Source of the DNA: Aequorivita sp.
GTDB lineage: Bacteria > Bacteroidota > Bacteroidia > Flavobacteriales > Flavobacteriaceae
Assembly (NCBI GenBank): GCA_020435865.1
Contig: JAGQYZ010000303.1
Span: 1-5,229, forward strand
Direction: 5' to 3'
DNA length: 5,229 bases
Every line of letters starts with the position of its first letter. The stretch's first letter is position 1. The position numbers and the translations under genes are program-made. The notes under the pieces were generated by a model, which worked only from the letters and a program-made list of their open reading frames with translations, did not search any database and was not told the origin of the DNA. Positions 1-5,229 of this stretch are shown here, piece after piece.

Positions 1-1094
1 ATGCCGAAATTTTAAAATCAAATTCTCTGACTGCAAAATATTTAAATGGTGAAATGAAAATTGAAGTGCCCAAAAAACGTCGTACTTCAAAAAATAAAGT
101 TTTAATTACAGGTGCGCGGCAGAACAATCTGAATAATATAGACGTTACTTTTCCTTTAAATGTATTTACAGCCGTTACAGGAGTTTCTGGAAGTGGGAAA
201 AGCACATTGGTAAAAAAAATTCTTTACCCAGCACTAATGCGAGAAATTGGAGGTTACGGTGAAAAGCCGGGACAATTTTCAGAAATAAAAGGAGATTTCA
301 AGACTATAAAAAGTATCGAATTCATTGACCAAAACCCCATTGGCCGCTCCAGCCGAAGCAATCCAGTAACCTATATTAAAGCGTATGACGATATTCGAAA
401 TTTATACGCTTCCCAAAAACTTTCAGATATACGTGGATACAAAGCCAAACATTTCAGTTTTAACGTAGATGGCGGACGCTGCGAAACTTGTAAAGGTGAC
501 GGCGAAGTAACCATAGAAATGCAGTTTATGGCTGACGTGCATTTGGTTTGCGACACCTGTAATGGAAAGCGTTTCAAAAAAGAAGTGCTTGAAGTAACTT
601 TTCAAAATAAAAACATAGACGATATCCTGACGATGACCGTTGATGATGCCGTGGAATTTTTCGGAAAACATAAGCAAGGTAAAATAGCTGCAAAACTCCA
701 ACCATTGCAAGATGTAGGTTTGGGCTATGTACAATTGGGGCAAAGCTCCTCTACCCTTTCTGGCGGTGAGGCGCAACGCATCAAACTCGCCTCTTTTTTA
801 GTGAAAGGGACCTCAAAAGAAAAAACCGTTTTTATATTTGATGAACCTACAACTGGACTTCATTTTCATGACATTAAAAAATTACTCGCTTCTTTTTACG
901 CTTTGTTGGATAGAGGCCATACTGTTATTGTTGTAGAACACAATTTAGATCTCATAAAGTGCGCTGACTATATAATCGATTTAGGCCCCGAAGGAGGCGA
1001 AAACGGAGGAAAAGTTGTAGCAGAAGGCACTCCTGAAGAAGTTGTAAAAAGTAAAGAATCATTTACAGCTTCATACTTAAAGGAAAAACTTTAA
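1..1094 (+). CDS. uvrA: UvrA-family excinuclease ABC subunit A, C-terminal part (5' end outside window)
   Basis: UvrA is the damage-sensing ATPase of bacterial nucleotide excision repair; it dimerises, loads UvrB on damaged DNA and acts in the cytoplasm. The frame is open from the first whole codon at position 3, so the ATG at 54 is internal: the codons before it read AEILKSNSLTAKYLNGE, a typical UvrA inter-domain stretch. About 363 residues are present of a family usually near 930-950. Numbered from that ATG, I see the second ATPase module: Walker A GVSGSGKST (43-51), DQNPIG Q-loop region (92-97), a zinc finger C-x2-C-x19-C-x2-C (Cys143, 146, 166, 169), the ABC signature LSGGEAQR (235-242), Walker B VFIFDEP (259-265) and switch His296 in VEHN. 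All key residues are intact. The wording DQNPIGRSSRSNPVTYIKAYDD, MADVHLVCD and GLHFHDIKKLL differs from canonical UvrA and recalls, from memory, the second UvrA paralogue of many Bacteroidota. The stop is TAA. Confidence 0.95.
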   Translation, partial: AEILKSNSLTAKYLNGEMKIEVPKKRRTSKNKVLITGARQNNLNNIDVTFPLNVFTAVTGVSGSGKSTLVKKILYPALMREIGGYGEKPGQFSEIKGDFKTIKSIEFIDQNPIGRSSRSNPVTYIKAYDDIRNLYASQKLSDIRGYKAKHFSFNVDGGRCETCKGDGEVTIEMQFMADVHLVCDTCNGKRFKKEVLEVTFQNKNIDDILTMTVDDAVEFFGKHKQGKIAAKLQPLQDVGLGYVQLGQSSSTLSGGEAQRIKLASFLVKGTSKEKTVFIFDEPTTGLHFHDIKKLLASFYALLDRGHTVIVVEHNLDLIKCADYIIDLGPEGGENGGKVVAEGTPEEVVKSKESFTASYLKEKL

Positions 1095-1110
1095 GAATCT
1101 TTAGAGGTTT

Positions 1111-1126
1111 TTGGCACACTAATTGA
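1111..1126 (+). promoter_or_regulatory. Candidate sigma-54 (RpoN) -24/-12 promoter, weaker of two
   Basis: TTGGCACACTAATTGA starts 17 bases after the uvrA stop. It fits the RpoN pattern TTGGCAC(G/A)-N4-TTGC except that the final C of the -12 element is A. The -24 GG is at 1113-1114 and the -12 position at 1125-1126, giving the expected 10-base gap. Transcription would begin near 1137 and meet the terminator at 1179-1218, so this site would make only a short RNA of about 80 nt. The mismatch at a usually conserved -12 base and the position inside a probable uvrA 3' UTR keep confidence low. Confidence 0.3.
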
Positions 1127-1155
1127 AATCAAAAATAACAGAAAATAAGATTTTA

Positions 1156-1171
1156 AGTTTTTTGGTTGGTT
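1156..1171 (+). repeat. 16-bp repeat before a terminator, copy 1
   Basis: AGTTTTTTGGTTGGTT occurs here and again, identically, at 2568-2583. Both copies lie 3' of a plus-strand gene and immediately upstream of an intrinsic terminator hairpin; here the core stem starts 11 bases later, at 1183. The two stems differ in sequence, so the shared element is not simply a duplicated terminator. Confidence 0.6.
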
Positions 1172-1178
1172 AGTTTTT

Positions 1179-1218
1179 AAAGTCCGTTGAATTGGTAAAA
1201 CAGTTCAACGGATTTTTT
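1179..1218 (+). terminator. Intrinsic terminator downstream of uvrA
   Basis: A perfect 9-bp stem TCCGTTGAA (1183-1191) / TTCAACGGA (1204-1212) closes a 12-nt loop and is followed at once by six T (1213-1218). The upstream AAAG can extend the helix into the T tract through one G-T wobble and three A-T pairs. It should end uvrA transcription, or that of any short transcript starting in the 3' UTR, and insulate the following gene. The minus strand carries a short T-poor tail, so I call it plus-strand only. Confidence 0.88.
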
Positions 1219-1260
1219 ATTTGAGTACTTCCAAAATAGCCTCTCAATTTAATCAACCCT

Positions 1261-1298
1261 CCAAATTATCACTGATAATCAATCATTTAAAAATTTGG
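1261..1298. promoter_or_regulatory. Nested inverted repeats upstream of the secreted-protein gene; possible operator
   Basis: A perfect dyad ATTATCA-C-TGATAAT occupies 1265-1279. It lies inside a wider inverted repeat, CCAAATT (1261-1267) with AATTTGG (1292-1298). The right outer arm overlaps the -24 element of the sigma-54-like promoter at 1294-1310. A further small dyad, TGATAATCA, overlaps the right half (1273-1281). The centre of the main dyad lies about 50 bases before the predicted start of transcription. This is compatible with a dimeric regulator site, but A+T-rich DNA yields such dyads by chance fairly easily. The regulator is unknown. Confidence 0.4.
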
Positions 1299-1310
1299 CA
1301 CGGTCGTTGG
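1294..1310 (+). promoter_or_regulatory. Candidate sigma-54 (RpoN) promoter of the secreted-protein gene
   Basis: TTTGGCACGGTCGTTGG contains a full-consensus -24 element (TTGGCACG; GG at 1297-1298), the correct spacing, and a -12 element TTGG in place of TTGC (1307-1310). Transcription would start near 1321-1322, leaving a 5' UTR of about 57 nt before the ATG at 1379. I found no good match to the housekeeping Bacteroidota promoter (TTG / TAnnTTTG) in the interval, which makes the RpoN reading more attractive. If it is correct, expression would depend on an activator ATPase, perhaps binding the dyad just upstream. Confidence 0.5.
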
Positions 1311-1378
1311 TTATTCATAAGCGTACACAGCTTACCAAAAAAATCACAGCAAGTACAAACCTTTTAAATCTTTAAATT

Positions 1379-2563
1379 ATGAAAAACATAGCGCTAATAT
1401 TCAGCATCCTTTTAATGGGGTTTTCGGCAAATGCAACTTCAACTGAAAGTGAAAACAACTTCAGAAGAGGTTATGATGGTAACGCCTACATCTTTGTAGA
1501 AGGCGATGTGGAATTCTCCGTTTTCCCCGATGGCCAATTTGATTTTGTTTATGTTGGGCCACAAACAGGTTCACAGGTAACCATTAGCACTCCAAACGTC
1601 AATGTAAGTTTCAATTCAGGGTATGATTATGAAACCTATGTTCAATATGACGACTATGGCGCAGTAATTCAAGTGGAAAATGTCCCAATTTATTATGACT
1701 ACTATGGCCGCATTACACAGGCAGGAAATGTAGATATTCAATACAACGATAGAAGAATCGTTCGTGTTGGTGGGCTTCATATAATCTATAACAATTATGG
1801 CTACTTTTCTCACTGTACAGGTCTAATAAATAGGTACAACCCATATTATGTTTATCGCCCTTGGCATGTCTATTACGCGAGACCTATCTTTAGCCACTGT
1901 GTAGTTTATGATATGCCCTACAGAAGATATTACAACCCTGTTAGATATAGTTATCACGATCATATTGTGTATTACAAAAACAGAAATCGTGTAGCCTACC
2001 ACAATGGTCGCAGAGATTTTTACCGCCCAGGAAGTCGTGTTTATGATAAAAACGGAAGAGTTTCCGTAAATAAAAATTATAACCCAAACCGAGTAAACAC
2101 AATGGTTGCTTCAAATAATACACGTACTAATAATAGTTCAGTAAGAAATAATAATACCCGAAACAATGATGTAATACGAACTAATACTAGTAGAAATAAC
2201 GTAACCAGAAGCGTTGGCACAAACAGTAAAGGTGCTTCAACTATAACTAGAACTACTCGCAATACAAGAAATAGCTCAAATAATACTGCTTTAAAAAATA
2301 CCAGAAGTGAAAATACAGTTCGCTCTAGCAATACAAAAAGTTTTTCTACAGGAAGAACCGTTCAGAAACAACAAACTAGGGCTGCTTCTTCAAACAATAG
2401 AAGTAGTTCAGTAACAAGAAGCACAACACAGGCTCCTAAAAGAGAAACTGTGAGCCGTAGTACCGTAAATAAATCCAGTGCTCCCTCAAGAAGCAGTTCC
2501 AAAGCGAACGCATCTTCAAGAGGCAATTCCTCAAACAGCAAAAATAAAAGAGGAAGAGGATAA
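1379..2563 (+). CDS. Secreted protein of unknown function: Tyr-rich repeat region plus basic Asn/Ser/Thr/Arg tail
   Basis: I recall similar uncharacterised flavobacterial proteins but no function. Residues 1-19 form a signal peptide: K2, a hydrophobic core, then ANA for signal peptidase I, with no lipobox. Residues 35-80 look beta-rich (EGDVEFSVFPDGQFDFVYVG). Residues 90-152 hold about four ~16-residue repeats of the form Y-[DN]-x-Y-G-x-[IV]...N-V-x-I, starting at Y90, Y106, Y122 and Y137. Residues 140-215 are very rich in Tyr, Arg and His. The only two cysteines, C146 and C174, each sit in FSHC, suggesting a disulfide or metal site. From about 240 the chain is low-complexity Asn/Ser/Thr/Arg with roughly 30 basic and 3 acidic residues, probably disordered and able to bind acidic polymers. 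There is no type IX sorting domain at the C terminus. The ATG follows A+T-rich DNA without a Shine-Dalgarno sequence. The gene stands alone between two terminators. Confidence 0.85.
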   Translation: MKNIALIFSILLMGFSANATSTESENNFRRGYDGNAYIFVEGDVEFSVFPDGQFDFVYVGPQTGSQVTISTPNVNVSFNSGYDYETYVQYDDYGAVIQVENVPIYYDYYGRITQAGNVDIQYNDRRIVRVGGLHIIYNNYGYFSHCTGLINRYNPYYVYRPWHVYYARPIFSHCVVYDMPYRRYYNPVRYSYHDHIVYYKNRNRVAYHNGRRDFYRPGSRVYDKNGRVSVNKNYNPNRVNTMVASNNTRTNNSSVRNNNTRNNDVIRTNTSRNNVTRSVGTNSKGASTITRTTRNTRNSSNNTALKNTRSENTVRSSNTKSFSTGRTVQKQQTRAASSNNRSSSVTRSTTQAPKRETVSRSTVNKSSAPSRSSSKANASSRGNSSNSKNKRGRG

Positions 2564-2567
2564 AGAT

Positions 2568-2583
2568 AGTTTTTTGGTTGGTT
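2568..2583 (+). repeat. 16-bp repeat before a terminator, copy 2
   Basis: This is the second exact copy of AGTTTTTTGGTTGGTT (the other is at 1156-1171). It begins 5 bases after the stop of the secreted-protein gene. The GGTT unit is repeated once more here (2584-2587), and the terminator stem begins directly afterwards at 2588. Its position relative to the hairpin parallels copy 1. Confidence 0.6.
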
Positions 2584-2587
2584 GGTT

Positions 2588-2630
2588 AAACCTCCGTGAT
2601 TCGTTTTCGAAGATCGGGGGTTTACTTTTT
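2588..2630 (+). terminator. Intrinsic terminator of the secreted-protein gene
   Basis: AAACCTCCG (2588-2596) pairs with CGGGGGTTT (2615-2623) through 9 bp with one T-G wobble. An inner helix TTCG (2600-2603) / CGAA (2608-2611) closes a TTTT loop. Between the two helices is a symmetric 3x3 internal loop, TGA/GAT, that could form tandem G-A pairs. The tract ACTTTTT follows. It lies in the 65-bp convergent gap and its last bases overlap the stop codon of the minus-strand glycosyltransferase gene. Read on the minus strand the hairpin is followed by AACC rather than T, so it is probably a poor terminator for that operon. Confidence 0.82.
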
Positions 2631-3906
2631 AATTAAGAATTAGTGAAGCCATTTGTTTCGTCAGTTCCCTCCTACTATATTTTTCAATCCCTTCGGAAGT
2701 AGTCTTTAAATCTCCACTTTTGAATTCTTCATACAATTGAAGAATTTCAGCTTTCAGTTCATCATCGTCCCAGTAACTGAAAAATCTTCCAGATTTGGTT
2801 TCAACAATAATAGCTTCCATGTCACTTTCCTTTGGTCCCAAAGCAATTATGGGACGCTTGGCAGCTAAATATTCAAAAAGTTTACCAGGAATAATGGCGC
2901 GGGTTTCCGCACTGTTTATTTCAACAATAAGAAGCACTTGGCTTTGGTATTGCATTTTTAAAGCTTCGGAATGGGAAACGTACCCAAAAAATTCACAATT
3001 CTCCAGTAGCTTAAAACTATCCAGACTCTGCTTTACTTCATCGCTCACAGCACCAGCAAATTTCAATTGCAAATCTTTTTTGAAAGAAGTATTGTCCTTG
3101 CAAATTTCAGCAAGCACTTTCCATAAAACCTCAGGATTTCGCTCACTCAAAAGTGAACCTATATGTGAGATTGAAAAAGTTGAATCCATCACAAAATCCA
3201 TTTCTTCCGAAATATCAAAACCATTTGTAATAACGGCAATTGGAGTTTTGGTAATCATTTCAAACTCTTTTTTAGTTGTGGGACTGGTTACCGTAATATT
3301 ATCTGCTAATTTTAAAACTGCTGCTTCCAGTTCTTTATGCTTTCTAGCTGAAGATTTGCTTAATCGAAGTGATTTATGATAATGAATCGTGGTCCACGGA
3401 TCGCGAAAATCTGCAATCCATTTCACGTTCACCTTTTTTTTAAGTTGCATTCCTATAAGATGAAGACTATGCGGAGGACCCGTTGTTATTATAATATCCA
3501 CAGGATTTTCAACAATGTATTTTGAAAGAAATGCAACCGAAGGTTTCACCCAGCCAATACGCGCATCGGGTATAAAAAAGTTTCCGCGAACGTAAAGCAT
3601 CAACTTTTCCATTACGGAAATTTCCTTTTTCGAAATAATCCCGCTGCTTATTTGTTTCGTTTTCTTTTTTGAAAAGATTTTGGCGAAACGATACGGCTCT
3701 TTAATGGGGTGTTTTAGTACTTCAACATCAGAAGGAATCTCAGACGAAAAATTTTCATCAACCAAAGGATAATTAGGATTTTCGGGAGCATATACAATTG
3801 GTTCTACACCAAATTCCCTAAAGTATTTCACAAACTTTAACCATCGCTGTACGCCAGGGCCGCCAGCTGGAGGCCAATAGTATGTGATGATTAGGGCGCG
3901 TTTCAT
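2629..3906 (-). CDS. GT-B fold glycosyltransferase (GT4-like) for an envelope glycan
   Basis: The 425-residue protein has no signal peptide or clear membrane helix and probably works at the cytoplasmic face of the inner membrane, moving a sugar from a nucleotide donor to a glycan or lipid acceptor. The N-terminal domain opens with ITYYWPPAGGPGVQRWLKF (7-25), the Gly-rich loop region of this GT group. It continues with TTGPPHSLHLIG (141-152) and WIADFRDPWT (163-172). The C-terminal donor-binding domain shows ITNGFD (226-231), SHIGSLLSERNPE (247-259), FFGYVSHSEAL (306-316) and IPGKLFEYLAAKRPIIALG (339-357), the last taking the place of the usual GT4 donor-site glutamate region (E345). Domain order and length are complete. 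The start is firm: the ATG directly follows the TAA of the upstream YfhO gene (TAAATG), so the two are probably translationally coupled. Donor, linkage and product cannot be told from sequence. Confidence 0.88.
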   Translation of the reverse strand: MKRALIITYYWPPAGGPGVQRWLKFVKYFREFGVEPIVYAPENPNYPLVDENFSSEIPSDVEVLKHPIKEPYRFAKIFSKKKTKQISSGIISKKEISVMEKLMLYVRGNFFIPDARIGWVKPSVAFLSKYIVENPVDIIITTGPPHSLHLIGMQLKKKVNVKWIADFRDPWTTIHYHKSLRLSKSSARKHKELEAAVLKLADNITVTSPTTKKEFEMITKTPIAVITNGFDISEEMDFVMDSTFSISHIGSLLSERNPEVLWKVLAEICKDNTSFKKDLQLKFAGAVSDEVKQSLDSFKLLENCEFFGYVSHSEALKMQYQSQVLLIVEINSAETRAIIPGKLFEYLAAKRPIIALGPKESDMEAIIVETKSGRFFSYWDDDELKAEILQLYEEFKSGDLKTTSEGIEKYSRRELTKQMASLILN

Positions 3907-5229
3907 TTATTCTTTCACTTCTTTTTTCCGAAATGCAAAGTACAATCCGCTTACTAAAATCAACAGAAAAACAATGCTACTTGCCAAGGAAATGCTGCTT
4001 CCCGTTTGAATTACTTTCGGTTCAAATTTGAATTCTATTTTGTTATTACCAGGAGGAATTACCATCGCGCGCAAAACATAATCTGCACGGAAGTATTCTG
4101 CAGGTTTACCATTTATATATGCGTTCCATCCTTTTGGATAATATACTTCTGAAAACACTACTAACTGATCTGTATCGGTTGAAGCTTCATAAACCAAATG
4201 ATTTGGCTGATAACTAAAAAGTTCAATGGTAGAAATTGTATCTCTTTGAATATTTTTAGTAGGTATTTTTGAAAGGAATTCTTTATTTACAACCGCAGTC
4301 TTTTTTGTATCCAAACTATCGAGAAGCGCAATTTCCTCATTCGCATTTTCTGCTGGAAGTACGTTTTCAATAAACCAAGCATCGCCATTGGCGTATGGAT
4401 TTCTTTGTGCCACTGGTCCGCCATTTTTGGATTGCGTAATAATGTAGCGCACGTTCAACATATTTAGAATCCCGATATTTCCTTTGCTGATGTAGAATTC
4501 AAATAAATCCTGCATTCTGCCCGGTTTTGCGGCGTGATAACCACCCAATGCATTATAATAATAACTGGCGCGCCCACTATTAAAAGCATTTGTTGTGGCA
4601 TCATAGACGCGGTAATGGCCATCATCTTTTAAAATTTGCTCATCGGCGCCATTCTTTTGAAAAGGTTCATCAACCAATTTTGCCTGCACGAAATCATCTT
4701 CGTTCACATATCTTCTGTCAACGCCAACCAAATCAACTATAACCAAAAGCGAAAGTGCGGCAATGGCATAGCCTTTTTTAAGTTTTTCTTTCATAAAAAA
4801 CCAAAGAATTGCTGCTGTTAAAACCACAAAAATCAACGAACGAATTGCATCAGATGTGAAAAGCGACATTCTATCCTCACGAATGGCTTCCAAAAACGGA
4901 AGGCCCATTTCATCCCTAAAATAACTATCGTACGGACTAGCAAAATCGAAAAGTGAAGATTTGAAGAGAATAAAGAGCAACGTAATACCGCCAACAATTC
5001 CCGTGGACCAAAGCAGTGCTTTTTTCTTTTCATCTTCCCTTTCAAATTGACTGAAAAACTGATGAAGCCCAACGATAGCAATAACTGGAAGAATCAATTC
5101 AATAATTACCTGTATGGAGGAAACTGCCCGGAATTTATTGTACATCGGCACATAATCAATAAAAAATTCTGTAAGCCCACTGAAGTTTTTTCCCCATGAT
5201 AATAACAATGCCAAAGCAAATCCAGAAAC
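3907..5229 (-). CDS. YfhO-family membrane protein, C-terminal part (5' end outside window)
   Basis: The frame is open to the window edge (first codons V-S-G-F-A-L), so the protein starts outside; a TTG at 5212-5214 in this frame is an ordinary Leu codon. About 440 residues are present of a family I expect to be near 800-850. Numbered from the window edge, membrane helices are predicted at about 36-59, 73-89, 129-146 and 153-170. A large non-membrane domain (about 175-405) follows, then a last helix (411-432) and a basic tail, RKKEVKE. Family-like wording includes VPMYNKFRAVSSIQ, GILNMLNVRYIIT and VVFSEVYYPKGWNAYINGK. YfhO proteins (PF09586) are polytopic GT-C-like proteins; Bacillus YfhO is linked to lipoteichoic acid glycosylation. 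Since Bacteroidota lack teichoic acids, I infer a role in lipid-linked sugar transfer to an envelope polysaccharide, supported by the coupled glycosyltransferase gene. The catalytic N-terminal half is not visible. The promoter lies outside the window. Confidence 0.88.
   Translation of the reverse strand, partial: VSGFALALLLSWGKNFSGLTEFFIDYVPMYNKFRAVSSIQVIIELILPVIAIVGLHQFFSQFEREDEKKKALLWSTGIVGGITLLFILFKSSLFDFASPYDSYFRDEMGLPFLEAIREDRMSLFTSDAIRSLIFVVLTAAILWFFMKEKLKKGYAIAALSLLVIVDLVGVDRRYVNEDDFVQAKLVDEPFQKNGADEQILKDDGHYRVYDATTNAFNSGRASYYYNALGGYHAAKPGRMQDLFEFYISKGNIGILNMLNVRYIITQSKNGGPVAQRNPYANGDAWFIENVLPAENANEEIALLDSLDTKKTAVVNKEFLSKIPTKNIQRDTISTIELFSYQPNHLVYEASTDTDQLVVFSEVYYPKGWNAYINGKPAEYFRADYVLRAMVIPPGNNKIEFKFEPKVIQTGSSISLASSIVFLLILVSGLYFAFRKKEVKE

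Noticed and set aside
54..56. ATG as the start of the UvrA-like gene
   Set aside because: The frame is open to the window edge and the upstream codons match UvrA inter-domain sequence, so this Met is internal.
371..776. Minus-strand open frames of 68 and 117 codons within the uvrA region
   Set aside because: They lie entirely antisense to a strongly conserved UvrA domain, show no family motifs and are explained as shadows of the coding frame.
1192..1223. TTG (1192-1194) and TTTATTTG (1216-1223) as a housekeeping Bacteroidota promoter
   Set aside because: The second position of TAnnTTTG is wrong, the -33/-7 spacing is long, and the site lies on top of the terminator hairpin.
1318..1334. TAAGC / GCTTA hairpin at the predicted 5' end of the secreted-protein mRNA
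   Set aside because: A five-bp stem with a 7-nt loop is weak and expected by chance; there is no riboswitch-like structure around it.
1616..2331. Minus-strand open frames within the secreted-protein gene
   Set aside because: Their compositions (Ile/Val-rich or Leu/Val/Phe-rich) are reverse-strand images of Tyr-rich and Asn/Ser/Arg-rich codons; no start context or motif supports them.
2101..2440. AAT/AAC-rich micro-repeats as a DNA-level repeat or CRISPR-like array
   Set aside because: There is no fixed unit length or spacing; the pattern follows from repeated Asn, Thr, Ser and Arg codons in an intact reading frame.
2576..2587. G-quadruplex from the GGTT repeats
   Set aside because: Only three adjacent GG units are present and two-layer quadruplexes are weak; the nearest fourth GG is too far away to argue for one.
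2795..3379. Plus-strand open frame of 194 codons
   Set aside because: It is antisense to the glycosyltransferase, whose motifs run intact through the interval; its Ser-rich text shows no domain.
4636..5081. Plus-strand 61-codon and minus-strand 82-codon open frames
   Set aside because: Both overlap the YfhO gene in other frames and have no recognisable features.

Overview
The window looks like chromosomal DNA from a member of the Bacteroidota, most likely the Flavobacteriia. The reasons are its A+T-rich composition, start regions without Shine-Dalgarno sequences, a UvrA of the type I associate with a second flavobacterial paralogue, and a YfhO-family protein next to a flavobacterial-type glycosyltransferase. 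This placement is by recognition only; no search was run. I see no mobile element, tRNA, rRNA, CRISPR array or attachment site.

Layout, left to right. Positions 1-1094 (+) hold the C-terminal ~360 residues of a UvrA-family excinuclease ATPase whose start lies outside the window. Positions 1095-1378 are an unusually information-rich 284-bp intergenic region. It contains a sigma-54-like -24/-12 site just after the uvrA stop, a clear intrinsic terminator, a 15-bp dyad nested in a larger inverted repeat, and a second, better sigma-54-like site about 70 bp before the next gene. Positions 1379-2563 (+) encode a secreted 394-residue protein of unknown function, with a Tyr-rich repeat region and a long, strongly basic Asn/Ser/Thr/Arg tail. 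A 65-bp convergent gap with a second terminator follows. Positions 2629-3906 (-) encode a GT-B glycosyltransferase, and 3907-5229 (-) the C-terminal part of a YfhO-family membrane protein. The stop of the YfhO gene abuts the start of the glycosyltransferase gene.

How the parts relate: the two minus-strand genes are almost certainly one operon for making or decorating an envelope glycan. The YfhO protein would act in the membrane and the glycosyltransferase at its cytoplasmic face. The uvrA-like gene is a separate DNA-repair unit. The secreted protein appears to be a single-gene unit with its own, probably alternative-sigma, promoter and its own terminator. The most interesting material is this secreted protein with its control region, including a possible short sigma-54-driven RNA between uvrA and the gene.
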